Shown: in pieces, positions 26,774-33,930 of the stretch
Layout of the letters: the number at the start of each line of letters is the position of its first letter
Position numbering within the stretch: position 1 is the first letter of the stretch
Origin: Clostridia bacterium
GTDB lineage: Bacteria > Bacillota > Clostridia > Christensenellales > Aristaeellaceae
Length of the DNA stretch: 64,000 bases
Direction: 5' to 3'
Assembly: GCA_017523615.1 (NCBI GenBank)
Contig: JAFWWK010000239.1
Location: forward strand, 1-64,000
The notes under the pieces: generated by a model
Database searches by the model: none
Seen by the model: only the letters and a program-made list of their open reading frames with translations
Told to the model about the DNA's origin: nothing
Made by a program: the position numbers and the translations under genes

Positions 26774-27940
26774 TCACTCCGGCAGATACGGGCTGTCCGA
26801 CAGGGTCGAAAAGTCAAAACCCTTTTTCATCTCGTCCAGGCTGTCCGCTCCCGCAAGTTTACCCCCGGTCTCGTTCAGATGGGTGACCGTCAGCCGGGCT
26901 TTAAGTCCCGGCAGGACGCGGCGGGAGGCCTCCAGATCCCAGAAGACCCGTTCCCGTACCCTCCGGACGTCGAACCATCCGTACCGCAGCCTTTGCTGAT
27001 GCGGGTTGGGAATGTTGGTCCGGTCCTCCATTTCCGCGTTGATCTCCTCCTTCCGGCATTCTGATGGGAACGGGCCGGGGCCGTGGCGGGTCAGGTAGGT
27101 GCGGGTGACGTAATTCACCTCAGCTGCCGTGTTTCCCGGGAGGGACGCGATCCTCCTGGCGGAGACGAGGGACGTGGTATGGCTTGGGGTCAGGTACGGG
27201 AAATCCTCCCTGTTCCCCTCGTCCAGTGCCAGCCCCTGGCCGGCCTCGAAAACGAGCGCCTGCCAGGGGCTGGCAGCGTCGTTCCAGCTTTCAAAGACCC
27301 GGGTATTTTCCAGCATGCTTTCCACATCCATCCAGGTCCTTTTGATCAGTTCTTCCCGTTCCGCCGCGGCGCGCCACCCCTCGTCCATTTTCATGCCCAT
27401 CTCTTTGAGCCGTTTGGGCATATAGCTCCCGGACACGTCCCTGGCATACTCATAAAACTCCTTTTCCGACAGGCGGTACAGGTCCCCGTATCTCAGGGCG
27501 CCGGGGCAGTCCCTGAAGCGGACGACAGTTTCAAAGATCCCGCATCCGCAGGACCCGTGCCTGGCTTTTCCACGGTTTTCCTCGATGATCTGCCCCAGAA
27601 TCATATCCCAGGGGAGGGATACGCGACATTTTGAAGACACCATCAGCTCCGGCCGGAGGCCGACGTCCTTCAGTTTTTCCCGTTCCTCCTCAAACAGCAG
27701 GGGATTGACGATAAAATCCTCGTCCGCGCAGCTGACAGCTCCCAACGCCGCCGCGGAACCGAAGTGATGGAACACATGTCTCCGCCCGTCCTTCCATTCC
27801 ACGGTATGTCCGCGCTGCGCCCCGCCGTTGATCAGGACATTCAGGCATTTGCCGCCAAGCCTCTTTGCGGACAGCGCTGCGGCCAGCCCCTTTCCCTCGT
27901 CTCCGTAGCTGCTGCCGATGACAATGACCGCCTGCCGCAT
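26774..27940 (-). CDS. divergent adenylosuccinate synthetase-like protein
   Basis: PurA-family ligase-like protein of 388 residues (canonical PurA is about 430). It keeps the GTP/IMP-site loop as GSSYGDEGKG (canonical GxQWGDEGKGK), including the catalytic Asp, and keeps the His of the second catalytic motif in NGGAQRGHTVEW (canonical NAGHT). FEAGQGLALDEG and FPYLTPSHTT match the active-site region; LRYGWFDVRRVRERV matches the C-terminal GWFD motif. Many other family residues differ, so the substrate may not be IMP and aspartate. The start at 27940 follows GGAAGGAGGAA; an upstream in-frame start would overlap the vWA gene. It is the last gene of a unit with vWA and unknown proteins, far from purine genes, which argues for a dedicated role. 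Confidence 0.78.
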   Translation of the reverse strand: MRQAVIVIGSSYGDEGKGLAAALSAKRLGGKCLNVLINGGAQRGHTVEWKDGRRHVFHHFGSAAALGAVSCADEDFIVNPLLFEEEREKLKDVGLRPELMVSSKCRVSLPWDMILGQIIEENRGKARHGSCGCGIFETVVRFRDCPGALRYGDLYRLSEKEFYEYARDVSGSYMPKRLKEMGMKMDEGWRAAAEREELIKRTWMDVESMLENTRVFESWNDAASPWQALVFEAGQGLALDEGNREDFPYLTPSHTTSLVSARRIASLPGNTAAEVNYVTRTYLTRHGPGPFPSECRKEEINAEMEDRTNIPNPHQQRLRYGWFDVRRVRERVFWDLEASRRVLPGLKARLTVTHLNETGGKLAGADSLDEMKKGFDFSTLSDSPYLPE

Positions 27941-27956
27941 CCGATTCCTCCTTCCG

Positions 27957-28856
27957 TTACCACGAAAACAGACTGAACAGCTTTTTCCCGACACCGGCGG
28001 GTTCTTCTTCCTTTTTCCACGAGATCCCGCCTTCTTCGTTTGCGTGGGCGGTGATGATCCCGATCAGCTTTTCAGCGATCCCGCCCACCGGCAATACTGT
28101 CAGGTGACCCTTTGGGAGAACCGCGCCAAAGCTCCGCAGCGCCCCGTTCAGGTACATATCCGGTTCCCGGTGCATCACATGGATATGCCACAGGTCGTAT
28201 TTTTCGTTAACCTCCTTATAAAGGTCCCTCGTTTCCACGTCCGCCTGAAGGGAATCCCCGGTGGCCGCCGCCAGGGGGCGGTACGGCAGATATGGGTTCA
28301 TCGGTTCGTCCCCCATGGTAATGATCAGCCCTTTTTTGCCCCGCTTCAGGCAGTCAATGTCTGTATGCCTGGAGGCCATGTACCAGGCCGCTGTATAGGA
28401 TTCATAAGCGTTTCCGCCGCCGCCGTGCTCCATCCATATCCGGTCCAGCTGCTCCGCGATGCGGATATCGGATTCGAACTGGGAAATCTGGATCGGCGCC
28501 CTGTCGTACGCCAGATCCCCGATGCCCATCACCATGAATTCGACATCCTTCACCGTGCCGTACAGCCTTGTCATGACCTCGTTCATCTTTTTCGCGACTT
28601 CCGCCGAGGCCAGGCCCATGCTTCCGGTCACGTCCAGCGCCAGGATCACCGGCATCGTGGCGGGATGCTCGCCGCTGTCACGGCATTCCCGCGACACATT
28701 GCGGGGATCCAGCAGCGGATCCAGGCCCCTCTGCCTGAAGATCTGCCGGTCCGTAAGGCTTTCATCCAGATGTCCCGACGCATCTACAGTCCTCCCGACC
28801 GACGTGCTGTAGCGTTCAAAGCTTTCCCTGGTCCAGTGTCCGTAGCCCATGATCAC
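27957..28856 (-). CDS. von Willebrand factor A domain protein
   Basis: The 299-residue protein is centred on a vWA fold (about residues 68-270). The metal-ion-dependent adhesion site reads DVTGSMG near 75, with the later Thr/Asp positions plausibly in GGGNAYESYTAAWYM and TMGDEPMNPY. There is no signal peptide or TM helix, so it is cytoplasmic, unlike adhesin vWA proteins. The N-terminus MGYGHWTRESFERYS is distinctive. The start overlaps the preceding gene's stop by 4 nt (ATGA), and the PurA-like gene follows 16 nt later. In Ter-type and MoxR-type systems vWA proteins assemble multi-protein complexes; whether that holds here is inference. Confidence 0.85.
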   Translation of the reverse strand: MIMGYGHWTRESFERYSTSVGRTVDASGHLDESLTDRQIFRQRGLDPLLDPRNVSRECRDSGEHPATMPVILALDVTGSMGLASAEVAKKMNEVMTRLYGTVKDVEFMVMGIGDLAYDRAPIQISQFESDIRIAEQLDRIWMEHGGGGNAYESYTAAWYMASRHTDIDCLKRGKKGLIITMGDEPMNPYLPYRPLAAATGDSLQADVETRDLYKEVNEKYDLWHIHVMHREPDMYLNGALRSFGAVLPKGHLTVLPVGGIAEKLIGIITAHANEEGGISWKKEEEPAGVGKKLFSLFSW

Positions 28857-29409
28857 GCCTCCTTTTCTTCGTCGTCACCGTTCAGTTCCTCAAACAGTCC
28901 GTCCATCCAGTCCCCTCCGCCGCCCATCATGATCAGCGGCAGCATGTTTCCGCTTCCGTCCCCCTTTCCCCTAAGCATGGAGGACAGCATCATGTATTTC
29001 ATCATCCGTCCCGCTCCTTTTTTCCCCCCGGCGCCGCCTGCGCCGAAAAGCGACACGATCCTGCCGAAAAGGTAGGTATTTCCCATGAACAAATGCCTTT
29101 CCGGGACCAGGGACTGTACCGCCGCGGTTTCAAAGTGCACGGCTGTCACCGTGTCCCCGTCGGAAGAAAGCACGCACACCGGCATACCGCCCGACAGGAT
29201 GATGTCCCCGGCCTGACCCTGTTCGTGGGAAGAACGAAGAAGAAATCCTCTCCCGCATCCACCGCGAAACCGTCGCAGTTGATCAGGCGCTTGTTTTTCA
29301 TGTCCCACATCCGGTACCCGGACGAAGTCCTGACCGCAATGCCCCCGTTCAGGCCAAGCCTGCACATCCCCGGGGCCACTTTCCCGCAGATTCCCTCCAT
29401 GGCGTTCAT
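28853..29409 (-). pseudogene. conserved-looking unknown protein, frameshifted in a G run
   Basis: Two overlapping frames give one plausible protein of about 185 residues. The N-terminal frame (from MNAMEGICGKVAPGMCR at 29409) runs to FFFVLPTNRVRPG. The C-terminal frame resumes with GDIILSGGMPVCVL and ends GLFEELNGDDEEKEA at 28853. The break is at a four-base C run on the plus strand (29206-29209); one more base would restore the frame. The C-terminal part has a Gly/Met-rich hydrophobic stretch (FGAGGAGG, MMKYMMLSSML, NMLPLIMMGGGG). The function is not recognised. It is first in the unit with the vWA and PurA-like genes, with a GGAGGAAAAAAG box. It could be a consensus error, a true mutation or a slippage switch. 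Confidence 0.7.
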
Positions 29410-29483
29410 CTTTTTTCCTCCTTTTTACGCGCAGGAAATACATCCGCCGCTGATTATGGTAAAATTTGGCAGTTATTGCGTAC

Positions 29484-29489
29484 AGTATA
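29484..29489 (-). promoter_or_regulatory. -10 box upstream of the unknown/vWA/PurA-like unit
   Basis: Minus-strand TGATATACT is an extended -10 (box at 29484-29489), about 75 nt before the start at 29409. No good -35 is visible. On the plus strand TATGGTAAAAT at 29455-29465 is a second extended -10 with no gene downstream of it. Confidence 0.4.
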
Positions 29490-29540
29490 TCATCCGCCCT
29501 CAGATGTTCTTCGCTTTCAAAGGCGGCTCTTTTCCCTTTT

Positions 29541-29570
29541 CCGCGGGGAACGGCTGCCCGTCCCCCGCGG
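29541..29570 (-). terminator. hairpin after pncB
   Basis: CCGCGGGG (29541-29548) and CCCCGCGG (29563-29570) form an 8-bp GC stem just past the pncB stop. The minus-strand downstream sequence is A-rich, not U-rich, so termination is uncertain. Confidence 0.4.
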
Positions 29571-29602
29571 GATACCCGTTTCCGGGGCGTACCCAGGTAT
29601 GA

Positions 29603-30796
29603 TTATTTCTCCCTGTCCAGGCGGAAGGCCACCGATCTCCTGAGGTAGGACAAGTATTTCTCGTCACGGCACATGGCCTTTCCCGGCGAATCGGAGAGCT
29701 TGGCGACGGACCTGCCGTTGACGGTCTGCAGCTTGATGACGATATTCAGCGCCTTCTCGCAGGTATCGTTGGATACGAACGTCCCTATGCCGAAGGACAC
29801 CTTTGTCCTTCCCCTGAAGTAATCGTACAATTCCTGCGCGCGGTCAAAATCCAGGCTGTCGCTGAACAGGAGCAGCTTGGTCTTCGGATCAGCCCCGTAT
29901 TTTTTGTAGTGCGCGATCATTTTTTCGCCCCACTCGAAGGGGTCGCCGCTGTCGTGCCGGACACCGGTAAAGTTGTTTACCATGGCGCGGTTGAAATCCA
30001 GCAGGAACAGATCCGTGGTGATGGTATCGGTGAGAGCCGTGCCGTTATCTCCTTTGTACTCGTTATACCAGTCCGCGAGGGCGTAATGGTTGGTATAAGC
30101 CAGGGGGATCTCGTCGATGCCCTGGTACATCTGCACATACTCATGGGCATAGGTGCCGATGGGGGTCAGACCATATTTCCAGGCCAGGTAGACGTTGGAT
30201 GTGCCCACCATGTTTTCTGTCTCAAGGCTCAGACGCCGGACCGCTTCATCCTCCCATTCCCGGGAAAGCCGGCGGCGGCAGCCGAACTCAGCGAAACTGA
30301 AGGTGTATTTACCGCTGCGGAAGGCTTCGATCTTGCTTTCCAGACGCTCCCTGGCGGACTCAAGCAGCACATTATAATCATACCTCATGCGGAAATAGAC
30401 CTCGTTGACGATCTCCAGGAGGTAGATCTCGAACTGCATGGCGGAGAACAGCGGGCCATGCACAACGATGGAAAGCTTTCCGTCATCCGAGAGAGACGTC
30501 TCCACATAATCCCGGATGGGATGCCACAGGCGCAGGAATTCGACATAGTCGCCCTTAATAAAGCGGATGGACCTCAGGTAGTCCAATTCCTCCCGGGAGA
30601 AGGTCAAGCCGCACAAATGGTCGATCTGGGCGTTGATCTCCTCCAGCATTTCCCGGGTGAACCTGACGTCTTCGCTGCGGCACTTGAAATAGTACTCGCC
30701 GGTCAGGTCCGTATGCTTGTGGAAGATCACCTGGTCCATGTTGAACTTGTAAAGGTCGGTATCCAAAAGCGATACCACAATGGGCTCAAGCTTCAT
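29603..30796 (-). CDS. pncB: nicotinate phosphoribosyltransferase
   Basis: Makes nicotinate mononucleotide from nicotinate and PRPP, the entry step of Preiss-Handler NAD salvage. The 397-residue protein has the N-terminal SLLDTDLYKFNMDQV substrate loop, SFAEFGCRRRLS, the VGTSNVYLAWKYG and GTYAHEYVQMYQG segments, and VRHDSGDPFEWGEKM with FSDSLDFDRA, all typical. I chose ATG 30796 (MKLEPIVVS) with AAGGAGGAA upstream; the longer frame to 30856 adds a basic tail with no support. It is the last gene of the NAD salvage operon. Confidence 0.95.
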   Translation of the reverse strand: MKLEPIVVSLLDTDLYKFNMDQVIFHKHTDLTGEYYFKCRSEDVRFTREMLEEINAQIDHLCGLTFSREELDYLRSIRFIKGDYVEFLRLWHPIRDYVETSLSDDGKLSIVVHGPLFSAMQFEIYLLEIVNEVYFRMRYDYNVLLESARERLESKIEAFRSGKYTFSFAEFGCRRRLSREWEDEAVRRLSLETENMVGTSNVYLAWKYGLTPIGTYAHEYVQMYQGIDEIPLAYTNHYALADWYNEYKGDNGTALTDTITTDLFLLDFNRAMVNNFTGVRHDSGDPFEWGEKMIAHYKKYGADPKTKLLLFSDSLDFDRAQELYDYFRGRTKVSFGIGTFVSNDTCEKALNIVIKLQTVNGRSVAKLSDSPGKAMCRDEKYLSYLRRSVAFRLDREK

Positions 30797-30881
30797 TGTC
30801 GTGTTCCTCCTTCGCCTTTTTTCCGTGTCCTGCAATGATCTTTCTGTTTTCATCAAAAGTTCTGTTTTATACGCCCGAGCC

Positions 30882-31487
30882 TTATAACAGGTCCAGGATC
30901 TCTTCCGGTACCATGACGTCGATCTCCCTGCGGATCTCCTTCATTTGCGCCACCCGGCTGCGCACCAGGGTGGAAGAAATATTCCTGGTTTCCGCAGGAG
31001 TCTCAAGGATCGTCAGATACGGAGAAAGGGAGGTAAGGTACGCACTCTCCCGGATCATCCTGCCGCACATATCCGCACCGCGGGTCAGGACCACGATGCC
31101 GAATTCCCGGGCGATCTCATCAACATGTGCCCAGATTTCAGCAAGCTCCGGCAGCTTGTCGCTGCCGATCAGAAGCGATGCTTCCTTCCCCGCGTCCCGG
31201 AGGCGGCACAGGGTCTCATAGGTCCGGGGCTGGCTTTTCTGACGTATCTCAACATCGCTGACTTCCATCCAGGGCCTCGATCCGGCAGTGAGACGCAGCA
31301 TTTCCAGCCTCTCGCTGTCCCCGTAGGCATAATCCTTCCCCTGGAAATCACGGATATAATTGTCCTTGGACGGGATGAACAGCACCCCTTTGGCTCCGGT
31401 CGCCTTCATGGCGTATTCCGCAAGCCGGATATGGGCGTTCGTCGGCGGATTGAAAGCCCCGAAAAACGCCAGGTATTCCTTTTTCAT
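30882..31487 (-). CDS. nadD: nicotinate-mononucleotide adenylyltransferase
   Basis: Adenylates nicotinate mononucleotide to deamido-NAD. The 201-residue protein has the nucleotidyltransferase motif FFGAFNPPTNAH at 7-18, where the usual HxGH is NAH, and ends with RNISSTLVRSRV, the ISSTxxR motif that holds ATP phosphates. The second His of the HxGH motif is kept. It lies between nadE and pncB and supplies the missing step between their reactions, which supports NadD over the related CoaD. I chose the start at 31487 with GGGGAGGA upstream. Confidence 0.9.
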   Translation of the reverse strand: MKKEYLAFFGAFNPPTNAHIRLAEYAMKATGAKGVLFIPSKDNYIRDFQGKDYAYGDSERLEMLRLTAGSRPWMEVSDVEIRQKSQPRTYETLCRLRDAGKEASLLIGSDKLPELAEIWAHVDEIAREFGIVVLTRGADMCGRMIRESAYLTSLSPYLTILETPAETRNISSTLVRSRVAQMKEIRREIDVMVPEEILDLL

Positions 31488-31554
31488 GTCATCCTCCCCT
31501 CTTATGGACTTTTCGACAGGCGGAAGTATCGTCCCGCGCGGCCGGGATGCGGGA

Positions 31555-32331
31555 TCATGTCCCGAAGGGATCAAGGATCACGGGCATCCGGCGTTTGTGC
31601 ATATTCGCTTTTTCCCTGCGGCGGATCTTTTCGTCGGTTTCCGGGTTTCCGCAGGAGCCTTCCCGGAGCAGAAGGTGAATGTCACGGTAGGAAAGGCCCA
31701 GTTTTTCCTCGTCGCTCATCCCGCTCAGCCCATCCGTCGGGGTCTTGACCACCAGGTCCCGGGGGAGCTCGGACATCGTCAGCCCCACCTCCACCACTTC
31801 CAGGCTGGTCAGGCTGCCCAGGACCGAAAAATCACAGGACGTGTCCCCGTCCTTGGTGCAGTAACCGACCGTCGCCTCACTCAGGTTACCGGTGCCCGCC
31901 AGGCGAGCCCCCAGGGACTGGGCAATATAGCGCAGCACCGTCATCCTCAGCCGCGGACCTACGTTGATGTCGCTCTCCCGGCTGAAGGGAATGGCAAATT
32001 CCCCTTCCCCGCACGCCGCTTCCCTCTGGTCTGTGATTGATTTCAGGGCGTCGTGGATACCGCCGATATTCACTGTGCGGCGGCGGATACCCAGGGCATT
32101 GCATACCCTGACGCTGTCTGAAATATCCTTCTGGACGCCGTCGGGGAGCATAACGCCGTACACGTTGTCCCCGCCCAGGGCCCTGGCGCACAGGGCTGCC
32201 GTCACGGTGGAATCCTTCCCTCCCGAGATGCCGATGACCACCTTTTCAAAGCCCTGCCGCGCCGAAATATCCCTGATGGCCGCCACCAGGCTGTCCCTGA
32301 CTTTTTCCGCATCAAAACGGTATTCCTTCAT
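31555..32331 (-). CDS. nadE: NAD synthetase
   Basis: Amidates deamido-NAD to NAD+ using ATP and ammonia. The 258 residues form the short, ammonia-dependent type without a glutaminase domain. The PP-loop ISGGKDSTV is near residue 35, GTGNLSEATVGYCTKDGD is the substrate-binding stretch, and the C-terminal HKRRMPVILDPF fits the family. With no glutaminase half it needs free ammonia, which PncA upstream would release from nicotinamide. Confidence 0.96.
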   Translation of the reverse strand: MKEYRFDAEKVRDSLVAAIRDISARQGFEKVVIGISGGKDSTVTAALCARALGGDNVYGVMLPDGVQKDISDSVRVCNALGIRRRTVNIGGIHDALKSITDQREAACGEGEFAIPFSRESDINVGPRLRMTVLRYIAQSLGARLAGTGNLSEATVGYCTKDGDTSCDFSVLGSLTSLEVVEVGLTMSELPRDLVVKTPTDGLSGMSDEEKLGLSYRDIHLLLREGSCGNPETDEKIRRREKANMHKRRMPVILDPFGT

Positions 32332-32428
32332 GGCTGTTTCTCCTGTTCAGATAGTCGGTTTAAATAATCGTTTACCATGATATCTGACTGCCGGGAGGAC
32401 CCGGATAGCCTTCCGCGGGGGACCAATG

Positions 32429-32965
32429 TCAAAGAATATCGATCTGGCAGCTGGCCATGGTCTCCAGCGCTGCCCGATGCTTTTCGGGCGTGACCCCCGC
32501 GCAGCAGCTTTCCCGTACCCGGATATCCGCACCGGGAAAATACGCTTTAAGAAGAAGCGCGTTGGATATTACGCAGATGTCGGTGCACAGGCCGATCACT
32601 TCCACTGTCAATCGGTCGCCTTCCTCAGTCACGGCGCGGATGATCTCCGGCAGACGAACGCTGCCGAAGGTGGGTTTTTCCACCATGACGCAGCCCTTCA
32701 GTTCGTTCGCGATCGTTTTGTCCAAGGCCCATCCCCCGGTGCCGCGTACGCAGTGCTTCACCGGCAGCTTCAGCCCCTCCGGGGTCGTAAGGTAATCCTC
32801 TCCGTGGGTATCCAGGGTGGCGATAACGGTGTATCCCTCTTCCCTGCATTCCCTGATCCTCCTTGCGGCCGCGGCCACGATTGCCTGCGCTTCCTTTGTG
32901 CCCAGGGCGCCGTCAACAAAATCTTTCTGCATATCCACGACGATCAGAAATTTCTTTTCGCTCAT
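32429..32965 (-). CDS. pncA: nicotinamidase (isochorismatase family)
   Basis: Hydrolyses nicotinamide to nicotinate plus ammonia. The 178-residue isochorismatase-fold protein has VDMQKDFVDGALGT with the catalytic Asp and a Lys contribution from KEAQ or the later VEKPTFGS, and the nucleophile Cys in GLCTDICVISNALL. DTHGEDYL supplies the metal-binding Asp/His pair. It follows the regulator gene by 15 nt and begins salvage in this operon. Confidence 0.93.
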   Translation of the reverse strand: MSEKKFLIVVDMQKDFVDGALGTKEAQAIVAAAARRIRECREEGYTVIATLDTHGEDYLTTPEGLKLPVKHCVRGTGGWALDKTIANELKGCVMVEKPTFGSVRLPEIIRAVTEEGDRLTVEVIGLCTDICVISNALLLKAYFPGADIRVRESCCAGVTPEKHRAALETMASCQIDIL

Positions 32966-32980
32966 TTTTGTCCTCTCCTT

Positions 32981-33685
32981 TCAATTTATCAGGCAGTAGA
33001 GCCCCGAGGGGCGCCCCCTGCCGGACCTGGCGGTTTTTTCCGTCTGGACGATCCGCCCGGTCTTTTCGTATTTTGCAAGAATACCGCGCCGGAAATTGCT
33101 GTCATCCAGCTTTTTACCGAGTATCGCCTCGTGCACGTCCTGCAGCTCTCCCAGTGAAAAGCACTCTGTATCCCGAAGGAAACGGAAACCGATCGACGTA
33201 TAATCCAGTTTGCCCTGCAGCCTGGTGATCCCCATGCGGATGATGGACTCATGGTCGAATGCCAGTTCTTCTTTCCCCAGCCGCCGGCCATCCTCCCCGG
33301 TCAGGATGGGATCCGGACACGAAGTGTCGATATCAAAGCGGTGAAGGGGCGTCCCAGCCAGCTTCCCGTCAAGGCCTCCGGCGGAAACGATCGCCAGGTA
33401 TCCGACCGAGATCACCCTGCCCCGGGGATCTCTTCCGACCTGGGTAAAGGTGTAGAGCTGCTCCAGGTACGCATTTCCGATGGGAAGCATCTCCTCCATC
33501 AGCCTGCGGGCGGCGTCCTCCGCCGATTCCTCCAGCGCCACAAAACGGCCCGGCAGTGCCCACAGTCCATCGAAAGGGGGATTTATCCTGCGTGACAGGA
33601 GCAGCCTCAGCTTCCCTTCCCCATAGGTCAGGATCATCAGATCCACCGCCACATACAGCTGATCGCCGCTCAAAGTGATGTGCAT
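32981..33685 (-). CDS. nrtR: NrtR-type Nudix transcriptional regulator
   Basis: Predicted repressor of NAD salvage that senses ADP-ribose-type nucleotides through a Nudix-like domain. The 234 residues have a Nudix domain (about 8-150) with a degenerate Nudix box (GRFVALEESAEDAARRLMEE; the usual RE is RR and the closing Gly is lost), then a winged helix near 160-234 (LGELQDVHEAILGKKLDDSNF). Loss of hydrolase residues fits sensing over catalysis. I chose ATG 33685 (MHITLSGD), since upstream in-frame Met codons fall in the promoter/operator. It heads the operon nrtR-pncA-nadE-nadD-pncB and probably regulates itself. Confidence 0.87.
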   Translation of the reverse strand: MHITLSGDQLYVAVDLMILTYGEGKLRLLLSRRINPPFDGLWALPGRFVALEESAEDAARRLMEEMLPIGNAYLEQLYTFTQVGRDPRGRVISVGYLAIVSAGGLDGKLAGTPLHRFDIDTSCPDPILTGEDGRRLGKEELAFDHESIIRMGITRLQGKLDYTSIGFRFLRDTECFSLGELQDVHEAILGKKLDDSNFRRGILAKYEKTGRIVQTEKTARSGRGRPSGLYCLIN

Positions 33686-33702
33686 TGGCCTCGTCTCTTT
33701 CT

Positions 33703-33751
33703 TGGTCACTTTGACCATAATTAAAATAACACATTGCGGAACGGATGTCAA
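33703..33751 (-). promoter_or_regulatory. nrtR operon promoter with a palindromic operator
   Basis: Minus-strand -35 TTGACA (33746-33751) and -10 TATTTT (33723-33728), 17 bp apart. A 15-bp palindrome, TGGTCA-ctt-TGACCA, at 33703-33717 covers the start of transcription. Similar TCAAAG(T/C)GA sites lie near 33670-33678 and 33763-33771. The likely binder is NrtR, whose gene is next; that is inference from position. Confidence 0.7.
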
Positions 33752-33903
33752 GCATTTTTTGTCGCTTTGAATATAATTATTTACGCGATCCCCTTCCGGT
33801 GCTTTGACATTCCTAACAGCATGGGGAGGGACCTGCTTGGATCAGCATCTACCCTGCAGAGATCGCCCAAAGGGCAGAAAGCACGATTCAGCTCCCTTGA
33901 TCG

Positions 33904-33930
33904 AAAAACGGCCGGGTATTACCCGACCGT
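33904..33930 (-). terminator. terminator of the glycosyltransferase gene
   Basis: Arms at 33908-33917 and 33921-33930 pair over 9 of 10 bases around AAT and are followed by TTTTTCG on the minus strand. The loop contains the stop codon of the glycosyltransferase-MarR gene. Confidence 0.75.

Noticed and set aside
26774..27940. PurZ (2-aminoadenylosuccinate synthetase) as identity of the PurA-like protein
   Set aside because: The catalytic Asp in GDEGKG is retained, which I understand to be changed in PurZ, and no other Z-genome gene is nearby.
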